64,000 bases of DNA from Bacteroidota bacterium (GTDB lineage Bacteria > Bacteroidota > Bacteroidia > Chitinophagales > Chitinophagaceae). Of this stretch, positions 56,156 through 64,000 are shown piece after piece. The translations under genes were made by a program, and so were the position numbers. Where the stretch lies: positions 25,979 to 89,978 of the forward strand of contig CANFXV010000006.1 in NCBI GenBank assembly GCA_947451115.1. The letters are read 5' to 3'. Numbering within the stretch: the first letter of the stretch is position 1; every line of letters starts with the position of its first letter. The notes beneath the pieces are model-generated. The model was given only the letters and a program-made list of their open reading frames with translations, had not been told where the DNA came from and ran no database searches.

Positions 56156-59100
56156 TTGGGTAATTTTTTTTCAATAAGGTTTAGAAATAAAATAGAGTTT
56201 AAAATTCTGTTTATTTTTTTATGTTTGGTTTGTAGTTTTCATTACACAAATGCACAAACAACAAAAACAATTAAAGCAGGTGCTTTTATTGTGGACATGG
56301 GGGTGGTTCCACAAACAGTGGGCAATGGTCTAAAGCCTTATGGTTTAATTTACGAGTTACTAAAAAATTATCAAGTTCCGATATTGTGGTCTATCAATCC
56401 AACAAAACTAAAAGATGGAATTGATTTTTCTATTGGTGCGAACAATTACAAAGGAGGGCCTTTCATTATTGAAGCAGATTACAGAACAGATTCTGTTAAC
56501 GCAAGAATACTTGCATGGCAAGCATTGGGTGTAGTGGGAGTGACTACAACTGCCCCTTTAACCGTGCCAGTGGGAACTACCTTAATTAAAGCACCTAATT
56601 GGACTTTAGACAAACAAAATGGATTAGTGGCCATTCCTTATTTTACCAATGCCGGTATTCCTAGTACTGCCTATGGTGGAAGTGTTGCTGACAATTGGAA
56701 AAATCCTGCAGACTTAGGTGCTTGTGATGATGTATTCATCATGCCCCATGCAGATCCTACTTGGGCCACTCATAAAAATTTATTGGATTGGAATTTAAAT
56801 GCCAAAGGAGGCATCTGGTTGGGCTGTTCAGCAGGTAGTCATTTGGAAGGTATGTTTAACCCTGCAGATTTTACACAACAAACTAATTTCTTGACAGAAA
56901 AAATTGGTTTACCATCTGGTACTGGCCCTTCTTATCAAAATGCATTAAAGCTTGCCGAGAATCATGAAGATGGCATTCCTCCCTATACTTACGATCCTAA
57001 ATTACAAAGTGATCCCATCATGCAGTTCATGGATATTTTGGACAATGCTGTTTTGAATGGGGCAGAAAGAATTTATATTCCACTAAGTGCTGGATGGAGA
57101 GCTACGACCAATATTGGAATTTATCAAGCAGGCAATGCAGAAATTGTTGACACCGCAAAAAATCATCGAGCAGCCATCATTGCATGGGGCTATGCATTTG
57201 GCGATGTGAATAGAGGAAAAGTTTTTATAGAAGCCTCTCATAAATTTAATTCTGGTGGGGATGGTGGTACAGCAGCAGTAGCTACTAGTACTAAAAAGAA
57301 AGGAAAAAGTATAGACGAGGATCCAAGAGATGCTTCCTCTAATAGGATTGCAAGCAATAGTATAAAAGCACTCGACAATGATGAAGAAAATTCCATTCCG
57401 GGTACAACTCAGATAGCAGCGCAAAGAGTATTTTTTAATTTTTCATTTACAGCCGCTGTTGGAAAAGATGTGGTACCCACCATTACTGGTTTGCCCAACA
57501 ATGCACAAGTAATGTATTCAGGACAAACACTTCCATTAGCAGTTACTGTGCCCACTGGCTCCAATATTAATTCCTATACAGTTCAATGGTCATCTAGTAG
57601 TGGAGGAACATTTTCTCCAAGTGCAACATCGGCATCAACTACTTTTATTGCACCGGCTAAAACAGGTATTTGTCAATTGAGTGTGACCATTACAGATGGT
57701 TGCAAAAGAGTTTATTTCGATTCTAAGCCAGTAGACATTCAATGTCAAATGACCATCTCTCCAAAAATAAATGATGTTTGTTATTCCACCATTCCCAATG
57801 GAGGTTCTATCTTTTTAGATATTTCAAATGGCGCAGGACCTTTTGTTTGGAAATATAAAAAAACTGGGGCAACCGATTCTGTTTCAGGAACAGGTACCAC
57901 TATTTCTGGATTAAGTGCAGGCACCTATGGGGTAACTGTGAAAGGAAGCAATGGCATTGGCTGTGTAGCTACATTTAATGCAACACTTGTTAATTTAAAT
58001 TCATTTACTGTTGCTACCAACACCACAACAAATTTAACCTCCTACGGTGCTAACAATGGAGCTGCGACTATTTCAGTTACAGGTAGCAATCCTACTTATA
58101 CTTATTTATGGAGCAATGGTGCTACTACACAAAATTTAAGCAGTATTGCAGCTGGTAACTATAGTGTAACCGTGACTGACAGTAAAGGTTGTAAAGCCAC
58201 CCTTGCTAATGATATTGTCATTACTCAACCAGCATCTATAGAGGTGACACCTACTTTAACGAATGTAAATTGTAATGGAAACAATACAGGCGCCATAAGT
58301 TTAGCCATTTCTGGCGGAGCCACACCTTATACCTTTGCCTGGGAAGATGGGGTAACGACACAAAACAGAACTAGTTTAATTGCAGGCACTTATTCTTTAA
58401 CCATCACAGATGCCAATGGGTCCACCAAAAAATTGGGGTACACCATCACACAACCCATCGCTGCCTTAAATGTTTCAGAAACACATAACAACTTATCTTG
58501 TTCCAATAGCGCTGCGATAGGCACCATAAGTTTAACAGTCACAGGCGGAACCACCGCTTATACCTATGCATGGTCTAAAACTGGAGATGGAAGTTTTAAT
58601 CCAACTACCCAAAATTTATCGAGTTTAGGCATAGGCACCTACAGCGTAACAGTGACAGATAATAAAGCCTGTCAAGTTTCAAAAACTATTATGATTACTA
58701 AACCTGCTGCGATTGCAATTAGTTCTATCAATGCAAATTTAACTTGTAATGCAAGTGCTGATGGTAGTGCAACAGTTACCGTAACAGGTGGAACAGGCAC
58801 TTATACCTATGCATGGACTGGACCATCTAGTTATACCGCTTCTACAAAAAATATTACCAGTCTTGCTGCAGGCAATTATACTTTAACAGTGACCGATGCC
58901 AATAGTTGTACCTCCAATTTATCTACAAGCATAACTCAACCAGCTGCAATAGTGGTTACACCCACCATTACCAATGTAAATTGTAATGGGCAAACTACTG
59001 GTGCTGCCTCCATTGTAATTTCTGGTGGAACCGCGAGTTATACTTATGCATGGAGTGATGGCTCTGCTTTATCATCAAGAACAGGTCTTGCAGCAGGCAA

Positions 59101-59677
59101 TTATACTTTTACTGTAACCGATGCCAATAGTTGTAAAAAAGCAAGCAGTATCGCAATCACGCAACCTGCTTTACTTTCTGTTTCAGAAACACATACAAAT
59201 TTGCCTTGTTCTAATAGTGCTTCAATAGGTACCATCACTTTAACTGTTGCTGGTGGAGCAAGTCCTTATACTTATGCTTGGACAAAAACAGGCGTTGGTG
59301 CTTACAGTGCTACCACAAAAAATATTTCAAGTTTAGGAAATGGCAATTACAATGTGACCATTACCGATGCTAATAGCTGTGTTGCTTCTAGTTCAATTGA
59401 AATTACCAAGCCCACTGCTTTGTCTATTTCAAGTTCAATTAGTCAACCTACTTGTCCTCCATTAGCTAATGGTTCAATTACCTTAACCGTAACAGGTGGC
59501 ACAGGTACTTACAGCTATAATTGGGGTGGTGGGGTAGTTACACAAAACAGATCTTCCATTGGACCTGCTACCTACAATGTAACAGTTACAGATGCCAATG
59601 GTTGTACCAATACGATTAGTCCTATTTTGACTTATCAAAATCCTAGTCCTATAACACCTTCAAACATTAAACATTAA
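56156..59677 (+). CDS. Secreted GATase-like enzyme domain fused to SprB repeats
   Basis: Surface or secreted protein of 1,173 residues. The TTG start at 56156 is forced by an in-frame stop at 56141 and by the absence of ATG before the signal peptide (hydrophobic core IFLCLVCSF, cleavage near TNAQ). Residues about 38-450 form an alpha/beta domain opening with AGAFIVDMG and KPYGLIYELL. It has a nucleophile-elbow segment GGIWLGCSAGSHLEG with C224, and a late VFIEASHKF with a histidine, resembling class I glutamine-amidotransferase-like folds. A basic/acidic insertion at about 380-418 (KKKGKSIDEDPRD) interrupts it. An Ig-like region follows. About seven or eight SprB repeats then span 615-1165, each with YTYAWSxG, LxAGNYTxTVTDANxC and ITQPxxI. 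I see no type IX C-terminal domain. The reaction is unknown. The next adhesin starts four bases after its stop. Confidence 0.8.
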   Translation: MGNFFSIRFRNKIEFKILFIFLCLVCSFHYTNAQTTKTIKAGAFIVDMGVVPQTVGNGLKPYGLIYELLKNYQVPILWSINPTKLKDGIDFSIGANNYKGGPFIIEADYRTDSVNARILAWQALGVVGVTTTAPLTVPVGTTLIKAPNWTLDKQNGLVAIPYFTNAGIPSTAYGGSVADNWKNPADLGACDDVFIMPHADPTWATHKNLLDWNLNAKGGIWLGCSAGSHLEGMFNPADFTQQTNFLTEKIGLPSGTGPSYQNALKLAENHEDGIPPYTYDPKLQSDPIMQFMDILDNAVLNGAERIYIPLSAGWRATTNIGIYQAGNAEIVDTAKNHRAAIIAWGYAFGDVNRGKVFIEASHKFNSGGDGGTAAVATSTKKKGKSIDEDPRDASSNRIASNSIKALDNDEENSIPGTTQIAAQRVFFNFSFTAAVGKDVVPTITGLPNNAQVMYSGQTLPLAVTVPTGSNINSYTVQWSSSSGGTFSPSATSASTTFIAPAKTGICQLSVTITDGCKRVYFDSKPVDIQCQMTISPKINDVCYSTIPNGGSIFLDISNGAGPFVWKYKKTGATDSVSGTGTTISGLSAGTYGVTVKGSNGIGCVATFNATLVNLNSFTVATNTTTNLTSYGANNGAATISVTGSNPTYTYLWSNGATTQNLSSIAAGNYSVTVTDSKGCKATLANDIVITQPASIEVTPTLTNVNCNGNNTGAISLAISGGATPYTFAWEDGVTTQNRTSLIAGTYSLTITDANGSTKKLGYTITQPIAALNVSETHNNLSCSNSAAIGTISLTVTGGTTAYTYAWSKTGDGSFNPTTQNLSSLGIGTYSVTVTDNKACQVSKTIMITKPAAIAISSINANLTCNASADGSATVTVTGGTGTYTYAWTGPSSYTASTKNITSLAAGNYTLTVTDANSCTSNLSTSITQPAAIVVTPTITNVNCNGQTTGAASIVISGGTASYTYAWSDGSALSSRTGLAAGNYTFTVTDANSCKKASSIAITQPALLSVSETHTNLPCSNSASIGTITLTVAGGASPYTYAWTKTGVGAYSATTKNISSLGNGNYNVTITDANSCVASSSIEITKPTALSISSSISQPTCPPLANGSITLTVTGGTGTYSYNWGGGVVTQNRSSIGPATYNVTVTDANGCTNTISPILTYQNPSPITPSNIKH

Positions 59678-59681
59678 TTGA

Positions 59682-62600
59682 ATGAAAGTGTTGTTTAAAT
59701 ATATTACGGTTTTAACTTTTGCTTTATTATTTATAAACAAAGTAGATGCGGCAAGTATTACTTCAAATGCAGTTACTGGAAATTGGAACAGTACTTCAAC
59801 TTGGGTGGGTGGGGTGGTACCAACAAGTGGAGACAATGTAACAATTGCATCAGGTGCAATAATAACACTTACTGCAAATGCAGCATGTACATCAATAACA
59901 TTTACAAGTGGAGCAACCTCAAATTCAACAATTTCACTTGCCGGGTATACTTTAACCATTTCTGGTGCTTTAACTATTCCTAGAGCTGATAGAAATAATA
60001 GTAAAATAAATTTAGTTGATGTTGGTTCGGGTACATTAAATGCAGGAAGTATTGCATTTACTAGCGGTGGCCAAACTGTTGCCCATCAGATTACCATATC
60101 AACAGGAACAGTCAATGTATCTGGTGATATTACTATAAATTCTGGCACTTCAACTAGTGCGTCCATAGTTTTCACAGGAGCTGGTACTTTAAATGCTGGA
60201 GTAGGAATCATGACGACGGGAACAAGTGGTGGTACATTAACCACTGTTTCAGGATCAACTATTAATTATAACGGTACTGCTGATCAGACCATTAAAGCAG
60301 TTACATACAATGGAAATTTAACTTTATCGGGATCTGGTACAAAAACTTTTTCTGCTGCTACAACAATTAAAGGAGACTTGTCCATTGCATCTGGGGTTAC
60401 CGCTGCTTTAGGAACCGGCTTGACACATTTACTCACTGGTACTTTATATTTTAATTCAGTTGCTCAAACAGCAGGTAAATGGGGATATGGTTCGCCTGCG
60501 ACCAGTACAAATACGACTTATTTTGCAAATAACACAGGGGTCATAAGTAATACCCCTTTTATTACAAATACATGGACTGGCACCACCAATACAGATTGGG
60601 GAACCGCTACCAACTGGTCTAAAGGTTTTGTGCCTACTAGTTCAAATACTGATTCTGTTGTTATTGCCAACATATCAGGTAAACAACCTATTATTAATTC
60701 TACTGTTTCAATTGTAAGTATGTCCATTGCTACTGGAGCAACATTGTCTGTACAAGGCACTAATTCTTTATCAATAAGTGGTAATTTAAATAATTCAGGA
60801 ACTTTAACTGGTACTTCTAGTACCATTGCTTTTACGGGTGCTGCTCAAACAATAACTAGTAGTGCACTGACATTTTTTAATCTTACACTAAGTGGTACCG
60901 GTGCAAAAACATTTACCAATGGGCCAACAGTAAATGGTATTTTAACTTTGGGTGGATCCACTGCCTATTTAAGTGGATCTTTAACTTATGGAACATCGGC
61001 AGGTTTGTTATATAATAAAACAACTGCATTTACAGCTACTAGTACTGAATTTAAAAACACTGGAACTGGTGGTATAACTATTGGAGGTACTGGGGCCATC
61101 ACTCAGGATGGTGGAAGTAATTTATCAATTAGTAGTGCACTAACAATTAATAGTGGAGCAACTTTTAAATTTAGTAGTTCAAAAACTTTTACCACTAGTG
61201 CTAATATTACTAATAATGGAACTTTAACGGGTCAAAGTAAGTCTATAACTATTAATGCTGGATTAATCAATACAGGTTCATTCAATGCAAGTTCAGGAAC
61301 TGTTACTTTCGCAGGTAATTTCACTAATACAGGCACATTTAATGGAACCTCAACACCAATAATAATTTCTGGATCTAATAATTCAAATATTGGTGGTTTT
61401 ACAACTACTGGATCGGTTACCATAACAAAACCTGCCAGTTACACTGCAACTTTTACAGGGCCTGTTAATGGGGCTAATTTATCATTAACTGGTAGTACTG
61501 GTACATTAAATTTAGGCAGTGGATTAACCCATACATTTACTGGGACTTGGGCTAGTTCTACTGGAACAACACTGAATGGAGGATCCAGTACCATTAATTT
61601 CACCAGTGCTACAGTCTCAGGTACATTAGCTGGAACTTTTACACCATCTACAGGTACCGTTGGGTTTACTGCTAGTGCTGCTCAAACTGTTCCTGTTACT
61701 ACTTATAATAATTTAACTATTGGAGGAACTAGTACAAAAACTTTTGCAACCACACCAACAGTAAATGGGACATTGTCCATGGAGGGAACTACTGCATCAG
61801 TAGTTGTAACAACAGGAGTTGTTACTTATGGTGCTGCAGCCACTTTAAAGTATAATAAGACTGCTCCCTATGGAGCTACTGCCGAAGAATGGATTAGTCC
61901 ATTTGCAGCAACGGGGGGGATTATAATTGCAGGTACAAGTGCTATAACACCACCAGGAGCTGTTCAAATTGGTAATAGTACCAATGTACCCTTAACCATT
62001 AATAGTGGAGCAACATTAAGCCCTGGTTCAAACTTGCTTACACTGCATGGTAATTTTACCAATAATGGTACATTAACATCTGGCGCTGGTGGTATCACTT
62101 TGGCAGGTACAATTTCACAAACCATCAATGGGTTCTCAACTACTGGTAATGTATCCATGACTAAAACTGCTGGTATAGCCACATTAACTGGTAATGTAAA
62201 TGCAGCAAATTTATCATTAAGTGGTAATGGGGGTACTTTAAATTTAGGTACTAGTTTAACACATATATTTTCTGGGACCTATTCAAGTTCAACAGGAAGT
62301 ATACTTAATGGAGGTTCTAGTGAACTGCAATTTACCAATGCTACAGTAGCAGGTAATCTTTCTGGAACTTTTACACCTGCTACTTCTACCGTCACTTATT
62401 CAGGTACTAATCAAACGGTGGCATCATTACCTTATTATAATTTAAAACTTACTGGATCTGGTACATCTACTAAAACATATTCCACTACTCCTTTCAGTGT
62501 AAGTAATTTAACTTGGGTCGATTCTGCTAAGTCTGTGAAAATTTCCATGAGCACGGGTACTTACACCACAACTTATTTAGAATATAATGGTAATGGAAAA

Positions 62601-64000
62601 TTAGCTGGAACTTATGGTAGCAGCTCATCAGGTGCTAATTATCAGAGTAGTAGTTTATACACAGGATCTGGTAAATTGAATGTAAATTCAACTTCAGGAA
62701 ATCATTCCTCAGGCATTCTAACTCAATTAATTACTACATTCCCTGGAGAAACATATACTGCAGGATCTAATTCTGGAACACCGACGGCGGTTAATGCTGG
62801 TACCAATACCATCACTATACATGCTATTGATGCCTTGTATGACAATGTGACTTCTTATGTAGGCACTAAATCACTTACAGTAGAAGAATGGGATCCTACT
62901 TCAAATACTTTAGTAAATACAAGTACACAAAGTATCAGTTTTACTTTAGGGGTGGCTACTGCACAAATTCCTATTACCCAAGTAGGGAATAAAATTATTA
63001 AAATAAAAGATGCAGGATCATACGGGGTCAATAGTTCAGTAGTGGCAGTGCTTCCTGGTACTGCAAGTAAATTAATAATTTCTGCACAACCCACTACCGC
63101 CACTGCAGGTGTTGCCATTAGTCCATCAATTCAAATTACTTTACAAGATGCTTATAGCAATACAGTCACTTCCACTTCTAAAACAGTCACTTTAGCCATT
63201 GGTACCAATCCAAGTAGTGGAAGCTTAAGTGGAACCTTGACTGCTACCACAGTTAATGGTATCGCAACATTCAGTAATGTATCTATTAATAAATCAGGCA
63301 CAGCTTATACTTTAACAGCAGCCGCTACTGGTGTCTCATCTGCCACAAGTAGTACATTTAATATTAATCCTTCTACTGCTACAAAATTGGGTTTCATTAC
63401 AGAACCAAGCAATGGATCTGCAGGACTATTCTTGAATCCTGCGCCTATAGTTGCTGTACAAGATACTTATGGAAATACTGTGACGAGTATTACTGATGAT
63501 ATAACTATTGCCATTGGCACCAATCCTAGTAGTGGAAGTTTAACAGGATCATTAGTTGTAACAACAAATAATGGGGTTGCAAGCTTTGATGATCTTAGTA
63601 TAGATTTAACAGGATCAGGTTATACTTTGGATGCCACTTCTGCTGCAGCTTATACACATAAAGTAAGTAATACATTCAATATCACTTCAAGTGCTCCAAC
63701 ACAATTAGCCTTTACTAGATCACCCATTGATAAATTAGCTGGTGAAGTGATAGCTCCAATTGTAGAAGTGCAAGATGCGAATGGAAATACCATAACAAAT
63801 GGTGCTTTTGCATCATCAGTCATTACACTTAGTTTAAGTACTGGTACTGGCGCGCTTACGGGAACTTTATCCATGACCGCTACTAATGGTGTGGCCGATT
63901 TTACCTCTAACCCTGTTTTCATAACTACAGCAGGGACCAATAAAATTTTAACCGCTGTAGCATCAGGTTTAAGTTCTGCTACCTCAACTTCATTTAATAT
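59682..64000 (+). CDS. Large repeat adhesin, 3' end beyond the window
   Basis: I translated this frame directly from the ATG at 59682. It stays open to the last base, giving at least 1,439 residues. Residues 1-24 are a signal peptide (MKVLFKYITVLTFALL...DAA). The N-terminal part opens with NWNSTSTWVGGVVPTSGDNVTI, a segment repeated in altered form near nt 60570. Low-complexity beta-strand repeats with NSGTLTGTS-like, FTGAAQTI-like and KTFTT-like turns follow. The last 330 residues hold three tandem Ig-like domains of the invasin/Big type, each with KLxFxxxP, a central QDxxGNT and a LSGTLTxTxxNGxAxF strand. It is probably co-transcribed with the SprB-repeat gene four bases upstream. Whether it ends in a type IX C-terminal domain lies outside the window. 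Confidence 0.85.
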   Translation, partial: MKVLFKYITVLTFALLFINKVDAASITSNAVTGNWNSTSTWVGGVVPTSGDNVTIASGAIITLTANAACTSITFTSGATSNSTISLAGYTLTISGALTIPRADRNNSKINLVDVGSGTLNAGSIAFTSGGQTVAHQITISTGTVNVSGDITINSGTSTSASIVFTGAGTLNAGVGIMTTGTSGGTLTTVSGSTINYNGTADQTIKAVTYNGNLTLSGSGTKTFSAATTIKGDLSIASGVTAALGTGLTHLLTGTLYFNSVAQTAGKWGYGSPATSTNTTYFANNTGVISNTPFITNTWTGTTNTDWGTATNWSKGFVPTSSNTDSVVIANISGKQPIINSTVSIVSMSIATGATLSVQGTNSLSISGNLNNSGTLTGTSSTIAFTGAAQTITSSALTFFNLTLSGTGAKTFTNGPTVNGILTLGGSTAYLSGSLTYGTSAGLLYNKTTAFTATSTEFKNTGTGGITIGGTGAITQDGGSNLSISSALTINSGATFKFSSSKTFTTSANITNNGTLTGQSKSITINAGLINTGSFNASSGTVTFAGNFTNTGTFNGTSTPIIISGSNNSNIGGFTTTGSVTITKPASYTATFTGPVNGANLSLTGSTGTLNLGSGLTHTFTGTWASSTGTTLNGGSSTINFTSATVSGTLAGTFTPSTGTVGFTASAAQTVPVTTYNNLTIGGTSTKTFATTPTVNGTLSMEGTTASVVVTTGVVTYGAAATLKYNKTAPYGATAEEWISPFAATGGIIIAGTSAITPPGAVQIGNSTNVPLTINSGATLSPGSNLLTLHGNFTNNGTLTSGAGGITLAGTISQTINGFSTTGNVSMTKTAGIATLTGNVNAANLSLSGNGGTLNLGTSLTHIFSGTYSSSTGSILNGGSSELQFTNATVAGNLSGTFTPATSTVTYSGTNQTVASLPYYNLKLTGSGTSTKTYSTTPFSVSNLTWVDSAKSVKISMSTGTYTTTYLEYNGNGKLAGTYGSSSSGANYQSSSLYTGSGKLNVNSTSGNHSSGILTQLITTFPGETYTAGSNSGTPTAVNAGTNTITIHAIDALYDNVTSYVGTKSLTVEEWDPTSNTLVNTSTQSISFTLGVATAQIPITQVGNKIIKIKDAGSYGVNSSVVAVLPGTASKLIISAQPTTATAGVAISPSIQITLQDAYSNTVTSTSKTVTLAIGTNPSSGSLSGTLTATTVNGIATFSNVSINKSGTAYTLTAAATGVSSATSSTFNINPSTATKLGFITEPSNGSAGLFLNPAPIVAVQDTYGNTVTSITDDITIAIGTNPSSGSLTGSLVVTTNNGVASFDDLSIDLTGSGYTLDATSAAAYTHKVSNTFNITSSAPTQLAFTRSPIDKLAGEVIAPIVEVQDANGNTITNGAFASSVITLSLSTGTGALTGTLSMTATNGVADFTSNPVFITTAGTNKILTAVASGLSSATSTSFN

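Noticed and set aside
56156..59677. Cyanophycinase / peptidase S51 assignment
   Set aside because: The nucleophile elbow reads GCSAGS, with a cysteine in the nucleophile position rather than the serine of S51 (GTSAG). A glutamine-amidotransferase-like fold fits better, though only weakly.

Overview
The window looks like an AT-rich chromosome segment from a member of the Bacteroidota, most likely the Chitinophagales/Chitinophagaceae. The evidence is the SprB-type surface repeats, a TonB-dependent receptor behind a TPP riboswitch, a DUF2807-type secreted beta-solenoid protein, matches to the Bacteroidota promoter element TAnnTTTG, little sign of Shine-Dalgarno sequences, and several TTG starts. 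The taxonomy is inferred from gene families only. I saw no tRNA, rRNA, insertion sequence, phage gene or CRISPR array, and no gene-free stretch longer than about 240 bases.

Region 1 (71-30361) is one uninterrupted gene for a 10,096-residue secreted protein. It has a signal peptide, about fifty autotransporter-associated (PATR-like) beta-strand repeats, three LamG/concanavalin-like domains spaced about 6.3 kb apart, and a C-terminal fibronectin-III-like domain. It contains large internal duplications, one of them 1.37 kb and nearly identical. Neither an autotransporter barrel nor a type IX secretion C-terminal domain is recognisable.

Region 2 (30445-42723) is a compact seven-gene L-rhamnose operon: GH106 alpha-L-rhamnosidase, RhaT symporter, a fused rhamnulose-1-phosphate aldolase/lactaldehyde dehydrogenase, RhaM mutarotase, RhaI isomerase, an FGGY kinase and a GH78 alpha-L-rhamnosidase. 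It ends at a strong bidirectional terminator. Together the genes would release rhamnose from glycans, import it, and convert it to dihydroxyacetone phosphate and lactate.

Region 3 (42740-48054) is housekeeping. It holds an HtrA protease, a LuxC-type acyl-CoA reductase divergent from a 2[4Fe-4S] ferredoxin, and a cluster of D-Ala-D-Ala ligase, PASTA-domain membrane protein and rhodanese. Region 4 (48060-50061) has a caspase-like protease, a small secreted helical protein in the same operon, and a small membrane protein divergent from them. Region 5 (50048-55914) has a TonB-dependent receptor controlled by a TPP riboswitch (probable thiamine uptake), a DUF2807-type protein, a GMC oxidoreductase and a TylF-like methyltransferase.

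Region 6 (56156-64000) returns to surface proteins. A glutamine-amidotransferase-like enzyme domain fused to SprB repeats lies four bases from a second giant adhesin, which runs off the right edge. The most unusual content is the surface-protein material at both ends, the caspase pair, and the riboswitch-controlled receptor.
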